Shown: positions 11,986 to 22,621, numbered from the stretch's first letter. The stretch is 64,000 nucleotides of DNA from Rana temporaria (GCF_905171775.1 NC_053494.1:50564511-50628510); one strand, 5' to 3'. Notes: generated by a model not told the origin, from the sequence alone. Made by a program: numbers and translations.

Positions 11986-12516
11986 TTTATTAATCTGCTC
12001 CGGAGCCCCCCCTTTCTTCTTTAGCTCTCTTAGAAGGGGGGGTTTCTTCTCTCCCGATCTTCCGCCGGGACCCTGGGCTTCGGTGATTTCTGCCGGGGGA
12101 GGGCGCCATCCCTCGGTCCTCTCCGGAGCCTTCCGCCGGATGCCCCCACCCCATTTAAGCTCTTTTTCATTAGGGAGGGGCATCCGGACTTCGGGGTCTT
12201 CTGCCGGGGGATGGCGCCTATCCCCCGGTCTTTCCGGTGCCTTCCGCCAGGGTTCCGGTCTTCCTGGTCTTCTGCCGGGGGTGCGCCAACTCCCCGGTCT
12301 TTTCTCTTCTGTCTTCTCTGCTCCCTCTTCTGCCTGGCTCCCCCGCGGAGCCAGGGCTTTCTTCCGTCTTCTTTCTTCTCTGTTCCTTCTTCTGCCTGTC
12401 TCCTCCGGGAGCCCAGGGCTTGTCTCCGCTGTCTTCTTGCTTCTCTTCCATTGGATGTTGACACGACGAGGTCCGGCGCTGGAATGCCGTCTGAGCAGTG
12501 GGCATGGACTTATATA
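11986..12516 (-). other. Candidate transcription unit, left arm of palindrome A
   Basis: Mirror of the right-arm unit: TATA box at 12510-12516 facing left, purine-rich minus strand, polyadenylation hexamer at 11986-11991. The two TATA boxes are 102 bp apart. The ATG used on the right is absent here because a 27-bp patch just downstream of TATA differs between arms; the frame in the track starts at a GTG. Loss of the start while the rest is conserved argues against a maintained protein. Confidence 0.35.
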
Positions 12517-12618
12517 GGGCAATGCCACCATGTGACCTCAACCCATGTGACATCACATTCCCATCATGCCCAGGGAATGTGATGTCACATGGGTTGAGGT
12601 CACATGGTGGCATTGCCC

Positions 12619-13172
12619 TATATAAGTCCATGCCCGCCGCTGACATGGCATGTCAGCGCGGAACCTCGTCGTGTCAACATCGAATGGAAGAGAAGGAAGA
12701 AGACAGCGGAGACAAGCCCTGTGCTCCCGGAGGAGACAGGCAGAAGAAGGAAGAGAGAAGAAAGAAGACGGAAGAAAGCCCTGGCTCCGCGGGGGAGCCA
12801 GGCAGAAGAGGGAGCAGAGAAGACAGAAGAGAAAAGACCAGGGAGTTGGCGCACCCCCGGCAGAAGACCAGGAAGACCGGAACCCTGGCGGAAGGCACCG
12901 GAAAGACCGGGGGATAGGCGCCATCCCCCGGCAGAAGACCCCGAAGTCCGGATGCCCCTCCCTAATGAAAAAGAGCTTAAATGGGGTGGGGGCATCCGGC
13001 GGAAGGCTCCGGAGAGGACCGAGGGATGGCGCCCTCCCCCGGCAGAAATCACCGAAGCCCAGGGTCCCGGCGGAAGATCGGGAGAGAAGAAACCCCCCCT
13101 TCTAAGAGAGCTAAAGAAGAAAGGGGGGGCTCCGGAGCAGATTAATAAAATATGTTATTCTGTGTGGTGTTT
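12619..13172 (+). other. Candidate transcription unit, right arm of palindrome A
   Basis: TATATAA at 12619-12625 is followed at a suitable distance by an ATG at 12650 that opens a frame to 13105 (151 codons). AATAAA at 13144-13149 and a GU-rich tract (about 13153-13172) then follow, so the order of signals is that of a small polymerase II gene of about 0.5 kb. The strand is strongly purine-rich (GAAGAAG blocks). The frame is Arg/Lys/Glu/Pro-rich and low in complexity, and a second long frame (12604-13200) overlaps it, so coding is unproven and a non-coding RNA is equally possible. Confidence 0.4.
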
Positions 13173-13621
13173 TATTTTACTTTACATTTCCCCCATGTGA
13201 ATGGGTAGAGGTACGATGTACCCCATACTCATTCACATAGGGTGGGGGGCCGGAATCTGGGGACCCCTTTATTAAAGGGGTCTCTCAGATTCTGATAAGC
13301 TCTCCGCCCGCATACCCCGACAACCAACGGCCAGGGTTGTCGGGAAGAGGCTCTTGTCCCTATCGACATGGGGGCAAGAGTGCTTTGGGGTGGGGGGGCA
13401 GTGCCCCCCTCCCCCACAGCACACACTCCCCCATGTTGAGGGCATGTGGTCTGGTATGGCTCAGGAGGGAGGGGGGCGCTCGCTCGTCCCCACCCCCATT
13501 CCTGTCTGACCAGACTGCGTGCCTGGGATAAGTGCTTGGTTTGGATCTTGGGGGTGACCCCCACGCTATTTTTTTTTGCGCGGGTTTAACCCCTTATGTT
13601 CCAGACCAAGCCTAAGAGCCT

Positions 13622-14580
13622 GGTATGCACCTGGAGGGAACCCACCTTATTTTTTTTGGGGGGGGTCTGGAGTTCCCCTTCATGAACAGCGATCTGTCAT
13701 TTACACATGTCAGTCCCCCCCCCCTACAGTTAGAACACACCCAGGGAACATATTTAACCCCTCCCTCGCACCTAGTGTTAACCCCTTCCCTGCCAGTGGC
13801 ATTTTTTGAGTAAGCAATGCATTTTTTACAGCACTGATCGCTAGAAAAATGCCAATGGTTCCAAAAAAGTGTTCGATGTGTCCGCCATAATGTCGCAGTA
13901 CCGATAAAAATCGCTGATCGCCCCAATAACTAGTTAAAACAACAAAAAAAAAAAATTGTAGACGCTATAACTTTTGCAAAAACCAAACACTAAACGCTAT
14001 TTGCGATTTTTTGGAACCAAAAAGATGTAGAATACGTATCGGCCTAAACTGAGGGTTTTTTTTAGTTTTTTCAATATATATTTTTGGGGATATTTATTAT
14101 AGCAAAAAGTAAAAATAATTTTTACATATGTGGGCGGGACTTACGCAAGTCCCGCCCACATATATAAACATCGTTCAAACCACACATGTGAGGTATTGAC
14201 GCGTGCGTTAGAGCGAGAGCAATACTTTTACCACTAGACCTTCTTTGTAACTATAAACTGGTAACCTGGAAAAAAAAGAAAAAGGTTGCCTATGGGGATA
14301 TTCACGGAATTCATTTTGGCCCCATTGCAGGAGTGTTTCCAATAGTAAAGCGTGACATGTAAGGTATCTATTTACTCAGTGTAACATCATCTTTCACATT
14401 ATCCCCAAAAATTGGGCTCACTTTTGTGTTTTGTTAATTTTTAACCACTTGAGCCCGGACCATATTTCTGGTCAATGACCGGGCAAGTTTTTGTGATTCG
14501 GCACGGCGTCGCTTTAACTGACAATTGCGCAGTCGTGCGACGTGGCTCCCAAACAAAATTGGCAACCTTTTTTTTCACAC
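13622..14580. mobile_element. Mosaic of TTAACCACTT-family fragments
   Basis: About 13690-14120 matches the interior of the 41630-42482 element (CCCTACAGTTAGAA, CACTGATCGCTAGAAAAA, CGTATCGGCCTAAACTGAGG). About 14160-14440 matches a second subfamily also seen at 18780-19030 (AAACCACACATGTGAGGTAT, GCGTGACATG). About 14441-14580 is a 5' end fragment (TTAACCACTTGAGCCCGGAC). GGGCGGGACTTACGCAAGTC at 14131 starts a near-perfect hairpin of about 28 bp. None is a complete element. Confidence 0.65.
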
Positions 14581-15684
14581 AAATAGATTATTAAATGTGC
14601 GTGTTTACTTCTGTCTTTAACACCTCCCCTTCAGGCTGGAAAGCATCAGATCAGGGGAAACCAAAAAAAAAAAGCTCTCATTCCATTGCAGCTTGGTTCC
14701 TACATGTGTGATGAACTGAGCATGCTCAAACACTTAGAAAAAAAATATCCTTTCTTTTTAAAAGGTGAAAAACACTCATTGGATGCTCATAGAGCGTGGT
14801 TTGGATTAATTGCAGGTGTGCCCAATTACAAGCTCACCCAAACTAGAGACTGCAATTTGGTCATGTGATTTCAATTGCTTCATTACTAGCACTGTTATAA
14901 AAAGCTTGGATCGATCAGTCCTCAGCTGCCCTCAGAAGGGGCAGGCTGGCAGAAATGCTGTTGCTAAACACAAATGTGGTTTGTTGCATGGGTTTTGTTT
15001 TATTTTGCCAATGGTTTTGGTTTATTTTTAAATGATGTTCACTTTGATGTATTTGTCTATGTGGCCTTATTTTATGAAAAATGTGTAAAGCTATGGTTAT
15101 TTAGAATTTTGAAATGTATTTTTGTTTGTTTGTCTTTTTTTGCTTTCCTTGTTTTGTTGACCAATAAAAATTACTTTAAAATTGTTAAGTTTGTCTTTTG
15201 TTACTTTTTCATGCTACATATGTTGACAGCTGCAGCTGAACTAGGTTTGGGCCTAACAAATTATGTGTGATTTTTGTCTAAGCTTCTTTCCTGGTGTGTA
15301 ATCATGAAATGTTTGCCATGTTTATTCTCCCTGACTTTAAAGACAAAAACTGGTAAGTATTTTATTTATTCTGCAGTGGTCCTCAGCCCTCAAGTACCCC
15401 CGACAGGACATGTTTTGGGGATTTCTCTTATCAAGAATTGCTGTCCAGACTGTATTTTAAAGCACATGTGCAAGATGAAGGAAAACCTGCAAACATGGCC
15501 TGTGGGGGGGGGGTTTGCTATTGGTGGACAGGCTTGACGTGCTGATTTACAGCACTGTGCTTAAATCTAGCGCAAGGCAATCCTATTCAAATTGTGGGTG
15601 TTTGAGGGAAGCCAAGTGAGTGTTAGAACACCTGCTTTGTGTTTTTTTATTTTTGTGTTGAGCTTTGTGTCCCTTTTCTTAAAA
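14581..15684. other. No host gene seen; possible short TATA-to-AATAAA unit inside
   Basis: TATAAAAA at 14896-14903 is followed by about 260 bp of T-rich sequence, AATAAA at 15163-15168, then a T/GT-rich tract (15185-15212). The open frames in between (14810-15031 and 14974-15270) are hydrophobic and match nothing I know. This could be the promoter and terminator remnant of a deleted DNA transposon, or chance in AT-rich sequence. Confidence 0.3.
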
Positions 15685-16333
15685 TTGGCTTCACTTCCTG
15701 TCACACAGCTGAACAGGAAGTGAGGTTAAAACCCTACCAGTGTCATTTCTTGGGGACACAGGTCAATCTAACTAGTGTCCCCATTAAGCAAATTGCACTC
15801 CAGCACTGCTGTGTACACCCCAAATCATGGGTCTTCAAACTACGGCCCTCCAGTTGTTCAGGAACTACAATTCCCATCATGCCTAGTCATGTCTGTGAAT
15901 GTCAGTGCATTACAAGGCCTCATGGGATGTGTAGTTCTACAACAGCTGGAGGGCCGTAGTTTGAGGATCCCTGCCCCAAATGATTATTTAGTTTGGGGTT
16001 TAGTAAAGGCAAAGCCACTCTGCAGTACAAGCATAGTTGCTGAAAATCAGAGAGGAAGCACTGATGGTTTTAACATCCAATCCTGTAGAAGCAAAGTTGT
16101 TTTGTTTTCTTTCTTCCTTGCTTTGCACTTGTAGTGCAAAGTGGATTTGCCTTTAGTCAATGGACCCCAAAGTCCAAGATCCCTAATAATTTGGGGTGTA
16201 CACAGCAAAATGCTAGAGTGCAATTTACATAATGGGAAACTATTTAGCTTGATCTCTGTGTCCCCAAGAAAAGATATTAGTAAGGTTTTACCCTCACTTC
16301 CTGTTTGGCTATGTGACAGGAAGTGAATGAATT
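15685..16333. mobile_element. Foldback element with TCACTTCCTGTCACA arms
   Basis: TCACTTCCTGTCACA at 15691-15705 returns inverted at 16312-16326. Further inner pairs are ATTGCACTCCAG/GAGTGCAAT, TGTGTACACCCCAAAT/ATTTGGGGTGTACACA and AAAGGCAAAGCCACT/GTGGATTTGCCTTT. Allowing for a 148-bp hAT insertion in the left arm, the centre is near 16085. A small perfect hairpin (CTTTGCACTTGTAGTGCAAAG, about 16121) lies to one side. It is non-coding. Confidence 0.75.
15826..15973. mobile_element. Short hAT-like MITE nested in the foldback element
   Basis: Ends CATGGGTCTTCAAACTACGG and CCGTAGTTTGAGGATCCCTG, flanked by a perfect 8-bp duplication CCCCAAAT (15818-15825 and 15974-15981). The interior is a longer inverted repeat (GGCCCTCCAG/CTGGAGGGCC). 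The nesting proves that the surrounding foldback element is older. Confidence 0.9.
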
Positions 16334-16566
16334 AGAAAGGGTGAAGACACCTCACAAATGTTGTCACTATCAGGGGTGCAGACATCCCCAAAAAATGAGC
16401 AGATAATACTTATTTGCAAATTAATAATTTTTTAGTTAACATTGGGTGGGGTGCTCTAACGCACACATTCCTACATATTAGCAACGCTCTATCCTGGCCT
16501 ATTGGCATGGTTATATTTTTTGGGGCTCTCAATAAAACTCTATGAAATTTGTGCTTAAACTAGAAC

Positions 16567-16860
16567 CAGGGGCGGACTGACAACTCATGTGGCCCCTGGG
16601 CAATAGAAGATTATGGGGCCCCTCTGGCTTACAGATGACCACCACGCCAGGAGGTAGTGCAGAGGCGGGCAGCTAAAATCTTGGGATCTTCACATTAAAA
16701 GCATGTCATTTTCGGACATATCGGGGACAGATCTAAAAAAAAAAACAGATTTTTACATACTGTCCCTGGTTTTACTGAGCCTGGCAACCCGGATGGGGCC
16801 CCCTAGTGGCATGGGGCCCTTGGGCAGTGCCCGAGTGACTCAATGGTCAGTCCGCCCCTG
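16567..16860. mobile_element. hAT-like MITE, CAGGGGCGGACTGAC ends
   Basis: Starts CAGGGGCGGACTGAC and ends GTCAGTCCGCCCCTG. The flanks ACTAGAAC (16559-16566) and ACAAGAAC (16861-16868) form an 8-bp duplication with one mismatch. It is non-coding and rich in GGGGCCC. Confidence 0.88.
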
Positions 16861-17025
16861 ACAAGAACTATAATCAACAAGTTTTATTTTCTTTAATTTT
16901 GGATAGAGTGAGGGAGTGTTATAGGCCCTGTCAGTTTATTTTGTATTATCTGTGTCCAATTGGGGAGATTTGCCTTCACTTCCTGCCCCATAGCCAAACA
17001 GGAAGTGAGAGAAAAACTATGCAAA

Positions 17026-18107
17026 TTAACCACTTCCCGCCCAGCCTATGGCCGATTTACGTCCGGGAAGTGGTTACACAATCCTGACAGGACGTCCTGC
17101 AGGATTTCATGCCGCACGCGCCTGTGGGGGCACGCAGTGCGGCGATCGGTGATGCGGGGTGTCAGTCTGATCTCAGTAAAGAGTCTCTCACGGAGACGGA
17201 GACTCTTTACCACGTGATCAGCTGTGTCCAATCACGGCTGATCACGATGTAAACAGGAAGAGCCATCGATGGCTCTTCCTCACTCGCGTCTGACAGACGC
17301 GAGTATAGGAGAGCCGATCGGCGGCTCTCCTGACAGGGGGCGTTCACGCTGATTGTTTATCAGCGCAGCCCCCCCTCGGATCACCACACTGGACCACCAG
17401 GGATGCCCACCCTGGACCACCAGGGTGTGCAAAAACAAAAAAAATATAGAACAAAAAAACAAAAAGCAATAAAAAATAAGAAAAAAGATGCCAATCAGTG
17501 CCCACAAATGGGCACTGACTGGGAAAATCAGTGCCACCCCACAGTGTCCATCAGTGCCACCCCACAGTGCCCATCCATGCACAGTGCCCACCTATCAGTG
17601 CCCACCTGTGCCACCCATAAGTATCCATCAGTGCCACCCATAAGTGCCGCCCATCTGTGCCGCCCATGAGTGGCCATCAGTGCCGCCTATGAGTGCCCAT
17701 CAGTGCCGCATAGCAGCGCCGCCAATCAATGCCACCTCATCTGTGCCGTCAGTACTACCTCATCGATGTCCATCAGTGCCATCTCATCGGTGCCCATCAG
17801 TGCCGCCATATCAGTGCCCGTAATTGAAAGAGAAAAACTTCTTTACAAAAAAATTAACCTAAAAAAATAAAAAATAAATTTTGTTTCAAAATTTGCAGTC
17901 TTTTTTTAGTTGTTGCGCAAAAAAAAAACGCAGAGGTGATCAAATAACAACAAAAGAAAGCTCTATTTGTGGGGAAAAAAGGACGCCAATTTTGTTTGGG
18001 TACAGTGTTGTATGACCGCGCAATTGCCATTCAAAGTGCGACAGTGTTGAAAGCTGAAAATTGGCTTGGCGGGAAGGTGCGTAAGTGCCTGGTATGGAAG
18101 TGGTTAA
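17026..18107. mobile_element. TTAACCACTT-family element (complete, about 1.08 kb)
   Basis: Left end TTAACCACTTCCCGCCCAGC, right end GGAAGTGGTTAA, with TTAA at both edges. The interior has hairpins (GATCAGCTGTG with CACGGCTGATC near 17216-17245; GAGTCTCTCACGGAGACGGAGACTC near 17180) and an internal degenerate repeat (17485-17830). The right third shares GCTCTATTTGTGGG and CCAATTTTGTTTGGG with its relatives. Confidence 0.78.
17485..17830. repeat. Degenerate tandem repeat of CATCAGTGCC
   Basis: Many imperfect copies of a 10-22 bp unit (CCCATCAGTGCCACC-like), varying at the last few bases. It sits in the middle of the TTAACCACTT element and looks like in situ expansion. It gives shadow open frames with no coding meaning. 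Confidence 0.85.
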
Positions 18108-18324
18108 GGGAATCCAGTGCCCCCCCAGAACTAGTGTGTGGGTCCCGTGAAAATTACTGGGCGGGGTTATACAAAAACAGGGTGTGACCTTGACAGGAAG
18201 GGGTGGGTCATTTTTCTATTAGGAGGTGCAGATATGTAGTCAGGCCTAGGGCAGAACCAAACCTAAATATACTACTGCATATTAGGGCTTATTTAGACCG
18301 GAACCGATTTACAGCGTGTTTTTA

Positions 18325-18456
18325 TATTGTGGGAGGAAACCCACGCAGGCACAGGGAGAACATGCAAACTCCATGCAGATGCTGTCACGGGCGGGATTCG
18401 AACCAACGACTCTTTTGCTGCTAGGTCAAAGTGCTATACACTACACCACTGTGGTG
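18325..18456 (-). mobile_element. V-SINE-type tRNA-derived SINE, 3'-truncated
   Basis: On the minus strand the head reads GGTGTAGTGTATAGCACTTT (A-box region), then GGTTCGAATCCCG (a good B box of the polymerase III promoter). The central TGCATGTTCTCCCTGTGCC and GTGGGTTTCCTCCCAC resemble the conserved core of vertebrate V-SINEs. The tail beyond about 18325 is lost. Such SINEs are moved by LINE machinery. Confidence 0.8.
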
Positions 18457-18659
18457 AACGAACATGATTGCAGCTGAAAGCATGAGAACTTTTTTTTTTT
18501 TTTTCAATACCATGCTTTCCAGCCTTATTGACCCCGCCTCTCTCCATAAAGAGGACCTGTCACACACTAGTCCTATTACAAGGGATGTTTACATTCCTTG
18601 TAATAGGAAGAAAACTGATCATTTTTTTTGTATTTTTTTATTTCAGTGTAAAACATTAT
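18457..18659. other. Short gap with T-run and hairpin
   Basis: CCTATTACAAGG (18572-18583) pairs with CCTTGTAATAGG (18596-18607), a short inverted repeat. No gene is visible. Confidence 0.5.
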
Positions 18660-19272
18660 AAAACTAAATAAAAATAAATAAGAAAACCCCAAAAAAAAAA
18701 TTTAAAGCGCCCCGTCCTGACGAGCTCGCGCACAGAAGCAAACGCATACGCGAGTAGCGCCCGCATATGAAAACGGTATTCAAACCACACAAGTGAGGTA
18801 TCGCCGCGATCGTTAGAGTGAGAGCAATAATTCTAGCCCTAGACCTACTCTGCAACTCAAAAAATGCAACCTGTAGAATTTTTTAAACGTCGCCTATCGA
18901 GATTTTTAAAGGGTAAAAGTTTGATGCCATGCCACGAGCGGGCGCAATTTTTAAGCGTGACATGTTGGGTATCATTTTACTCGGCGTAACATTATCTTTC
19001 ACAATATATAAAAAAATTGGGCAAAATGTATTGTTGTCTTATTTTTTAATTCAAAAAAGTGATTTTTATCCAAAAAAAGTGCGCTTGTAAGACCGCTGCG
19101 CAAATACGGTGTGACAAAAAGTATTGCAATGACTGCCATTTTATTCCCTAGGATGTCTGCTAAAAAAAAATATATAATGTTTGGGGGTTCTGATTAATTT
19201 TCTAGCCAAAAAATTGTGATTTGCACATGAAGGAGAGAAGTGCCAGAATTAACCCGGTGGGCAAGTGGTTAA
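18660..19272. mobile_element. Right-end fragment of a TTAACCACTT-type element
   Basis: Ends GGGCAAGTGGTTAA. The interior has AAACCACACAAGTGAGGTAT, TTTTTAAACGTCGCCTAT and GCGTGACATGTTGGGTATCA, shared with 14160-14440 and, inverted, with 63740-64000. I did not find its left end. Confidence 0.65.
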
Positions 19273-19319
19273 AGTACTCATGGCTATAAAGAATAGAGTC
19301 ATTGCTCATTAAAAAAAAA

Positions 19320-21187
19320 AAAAAAAAAAGGGGGTCCCTCCAAATTAAATTACCAGGCCCTTCAGGTCTGGAATGGATATTAAGGGGAACCCCGCCGTAA
19401 AACCCCCCCCAAAAAATGGCGTGGGGTCCCCCCAAATATCCATACCAGACCCTTCAGGTCTGGTGTGGATTTTAAGGGGAACTCCACCCCAAATTGAAAA
19501 AAAAAATGGCGTGGAGTCCCCCTAAAAATCCACACCAGACCCTTATCCGAGCACGTTGACCTGGCCGGCCGCAGAAAAGAGGGGGGGACAGAGTGCGGCC
19601 CCCCCCCTCTCCTGAACCGCACCAGGCCACATGCCCTCAACATGGGGAGGATGTCCCCATGTTGATGGGGACAAGGGTCTCATCCCCACAACCCTTGCCC
19701 GGTGGTTGTGGGGGTATGCGGGCGGGAGGTTTATCAGAATCTGGAAGACCCCTTTAACAAAGGGGACCCCCAGATCCTGACCCCCCCCCTGTGTGAAATG
19801 GTAATGGGGTACATTGTACCTCTACCATTTCACCCCAAAAAAAATGTCAAAGTGTTAAAAATGACAGTAGCCGGTTTTTGACAAATCTTTTAATAAAATC
19901 TTCTTTTCTTCTTTCCTTCGGGTTTCTTCCGCTGCTTCTTTCTTCTCGTTCACATCTTGCCCGACGTCTTCTTCTATCTTCTCCGTCCGTCCTTCAGCCT
20001 TCTGGTCCCGCATCTTGCCCGTTGTCTTGTCCTGTCTCTTCTCCGTCCGCCTCCTCGTCCGCATCTTGGGTCTTCTGCGGTGTTCTTCTCGTCCCCGGAC
20101 CCAGCGTTTGAATTTGATTTGGCCGCCGTTTTCCCGCTCCTGGGACCCGCCCCCCTCTGACGCCACAAGTAAACTCCTTAGAAGGTCATGTGCATCAGAG
20201 GGGGGCGGGGTCGCAGAGCGTCACACAGCGGGGGAATTCAATTTCAATCGCGCCGCCCGGAGAAGAAGTTCCCGCCGTGTCACACTCATGTGACCCCGCC
20301 CCCCTCTGACGCACATGACCTTCTAAGGAGTTTACTTGTGGCGTCAGAGGGGGGCGGGTCCCAGGAGCGGGAAAACGGCAGCCAAATCAAATTCAAACGC
20401 TGGGTCCGGGGACGAGAAGAACACCGCAGAAGACCCAAGATGCGGACGAGGAGGCGGACGGAGAAGAGACAGGACAAGACAACGGGCAAGATGCGGGACC
20501 AGAAGGCTGAAGGACGGACGGAGAAGATAGAAGAAGACGTCGGGCAAGATGTGAACGAGAAGAAAGAAGCAGCGGAAGAAACCCGAAGGAAAGAAGAAAA
20601 GAAGATTTTATTAAAAGATTTGTCAAAAACCGGCTACTGTCATTTTTAACACTTTGACATTTTTTTTGGGGTGAAATGGTAGAGGTACAATGTACCCCAT
20701 TACCATTTCACACAGGGGGGGGGTCAGGATCTGGGGGTCCCCTTTGTTAAAGGGGTCTTCCAGATTCTGATAAACCTCCCGCCCGCATACCCCCACAACC
20801 ACCGGGCAAGGGTTGTGGGGATGAGACCCTTGTCCCCATCAACATGGGGACATCCTCCCCATGTTGAGGGCATGTGGCCTGGTGCGGTTCAGGAGAGGGG
20901 GGGGGCCGCACTCTGTCCCCCCCTCTTTTCTGCGGCCGGCCAGGTCAACGTGCTCGGATAAGGGTCTGGTGTGGATTTTTAGGGGGACTCCACGCCATTT
21001 TTTTTCAATTTGGGGTGGAGTTCCCCTTAAAATCCACACCAGACCTGAAGGGTCTGGAATGGATATTTGCCGGGAACCGCACGTCTTTTTTTTTTTTGGT
21101 TTTTACGGCGGGGTTCCCCTTAATATCCATTCCAGACCTGAAGGGCCTGGTAATTTAATTTGGGGGAACCCCTACACATTTTTTTGT
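19320..21187. mobile_element. Giant palindrome B (about 1.87 kb, centre 20252)
   Basis: Mirror-image frames sum to 40504 from 19643 to 20861, so the arms match without net indels over 1.2 kb. The outer pair is CCAAATTAAATTACCAGGCC (19340) and GGCCTGGTAATTTAATTTGG (21145). The innermost arms are CTGACGCCACAAGTAAACTC (20157) and its inverse (ends 20347). Between 20213 and 20291 a loop of about 80 bp is only partly symmetric. The purine-rich arms encode charged low-complexity frames in mirror. I find neither TATA boxes at the centre nor a clean AATAAA; ATTAAA near 20609 is the nearest. Outer modules are shared with A and C. Confidence 0.85.
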
Positions 21188-21703
21188 TTGTTTTATGAAT
21201 GAATCCCTTTAGAATTGTCAGAGCCGACAATTCATTATAGCCGCGTGTGAATTTTTAAATGACTTTTTTCCTTCTGAATGTCATTTTGTGCAGGGGGAGT
21301 TCTAAGTGCGGGAAAAATGCGCTATTTCACATGCTGACATTACACCCCCCCTAGGTACGAAATTTAAAGGAATATTTCACTTTTATTGTTTCACTTTAAG
21401 AATTATTAATTTCACTGCTCCCGAAAAAACGGCCGTTTTAAAAAATAAAAAAAGCATTGATACATGTTCCCTGGGGCAGGACTGAGGTCCCCAAACACTT
21501 TTTAGGACAAAACTAGCAGATTAGCCTTTAAAATGAACACTTTTGATTTCTCCCATAGACTTCTATAGGGAGTTCGGCGCGGCTTTACATATTAGTTTCA
21601 ATGCGCCGGCTGCTACGCTGGTTCATGCGCCCAATTAAGCCTCCACCCGGAGTACTAATTAACGCATGAACCAGCGCAGCGCACAGAGCATAGTAAATCA
21701 GGC

Positions 21704-21705
<2 letters not shown>
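21188..21705. mobile_element. Right wing of element B, ends GTAAATCAGGCCC
   Basis: Includes AATATTTCACTTTTATTG, a run I recall from ranid repeats, and the subterminal inverted pair GCTGGTTCATGCG/CGCATGAACCAGC. It ends GTAAATCAGGCCC, the inverse of the start at 10944. This suggests the palindromes are cores of larger elements whose outer wings vary. Confidence 0.6.
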
Positions 21706-21706
<1 letters not shown>

Positions 21707-21771
<65 letters not shown>

Positions 21772-21777
21772 TATATC
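21707..21777. repeat. (AT)n microsatellite
   Basis: About 54 bp of pure AT followed by ACACATATACATAT, directly abutting the element end. Confidence 0.95.
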
Positions 21778-22619
21778 CTTTAAAACTGTAGCGGAAAATT
21801 AAACAAAGCAAGCACACCATTTGATTATGAAGTGCTCAAATTCTAATCACTGCTAGGTATTAGCCATCATTAGGCAGTCTTCGTTTGCATGGCTTTTAGC
21901 GATCGATAACAGCTCAGACACTTGAGTGGGTATGATAGCATGGAATGTATAGAAGAAGAGCCTGCAGAAATGATAAATATTCCCCCAAAAGGAAACATAT
22001 GGCAAATGGTGATCTATCCCTTGCATCATGCAGAGATTAGAGAAAGCCAATAAAATCTTCTGTATAATTTGTTCCTTATACTGTATTAATTAAAGAAGAT
22101 TTATGCTGCAGGTCTGGTTTTGATCACAGAGAAACCAGCAGAAATAGCTTATTCAGTATGCAAGTTTGCAAGTTTCCAAATAATCAATCTCTCTGCTTTT
22201 GTTTGTAGTGTCGTGCATGAAAGATCTTTTTTACAACAACATATATCCAAATCCTTTGAAAGGCCTTAAAATCCATTTATAGCTAGTGAACATTAGAATA
22301 TTTATGTGTATGATTATGCACCATTCATCTTTTAAATGTTTTAATGTTTCTACACGCACAAAACTTTTTTTTTTGAATAATGCAGAGTTTGCTACTTTGT
22401 CCTATATATTCTAGATTTGGCGATGTGTTTGCCTTTGATGGGGGATAGGGGGTGGTTTATGCCTATGGCGTCAAATTTAACTTCTTAGTAGACATAAGAT
22501 GCATTGAATTTGTTTTGAACACATCAATTCTAATAAATGATCAGTGTGGTAGTTTAAAGTTAGTTTTTCTCATTTGCAGAAAAAGTTACTGTACATATAG
22601 TTAGTGATGTTGAATAAAG
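21778..22619. other. AT-rich, no gene or repeat recognised
   Basis: No open frame with a recognisable domain and no terminal inverted repeats seen. Confidence 0.4.
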
Positions 22620-22621
22620 TA

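Larger units (their letters stand above)
11520..13621. mobile_element. Giant palindrome A (about 2.1 kb, centre 12567.5)
   Basis: AGGCTCTTAGGCTTGGTC at 11520 returns inverted at 13604-13621. Mirror-image open frames have coordinates summing to exactly 25135 from 12030 to 13105, so the inner 1,076 bp has no net indel between arms. Farther out the arms carry small indels. From the outside in, each arm has GC-rich modules shared with palindromes B and C (GAGCGAGCGCCCCCCC, a TTGTCGGG hairpin, TCGTACCTCTACCCATTCAC), then AATAAA, a purine-rich tract and a TATA box. No transposase is visible, so it is non-autonomous by sequence. Confidence 0.85.

Noticed and set aside
11893..13200. Long overlapping open frames (up to 212 codons) on both strands of palindrome A, rich in Arg, Lys, Glu and Pro
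   Set aside because: The frames overlap in several phases of purine-rich low-complexity DNA, the start codon is not shared between arms, and no domain is visible. I keep them as possible transcripts, not as proteins.
17403..17870. Frames over the CATCAGTGCC repeat
   Set aside because: They follow the repeat period and have no start or splice context, so they are repeat shadows.
19855..20649. Charged coiled-coil-like frames in palindrome B
   Set aside because: Mirror copies of one low-complexity sequence; open frames are expected from GAAGAA-type repeats.
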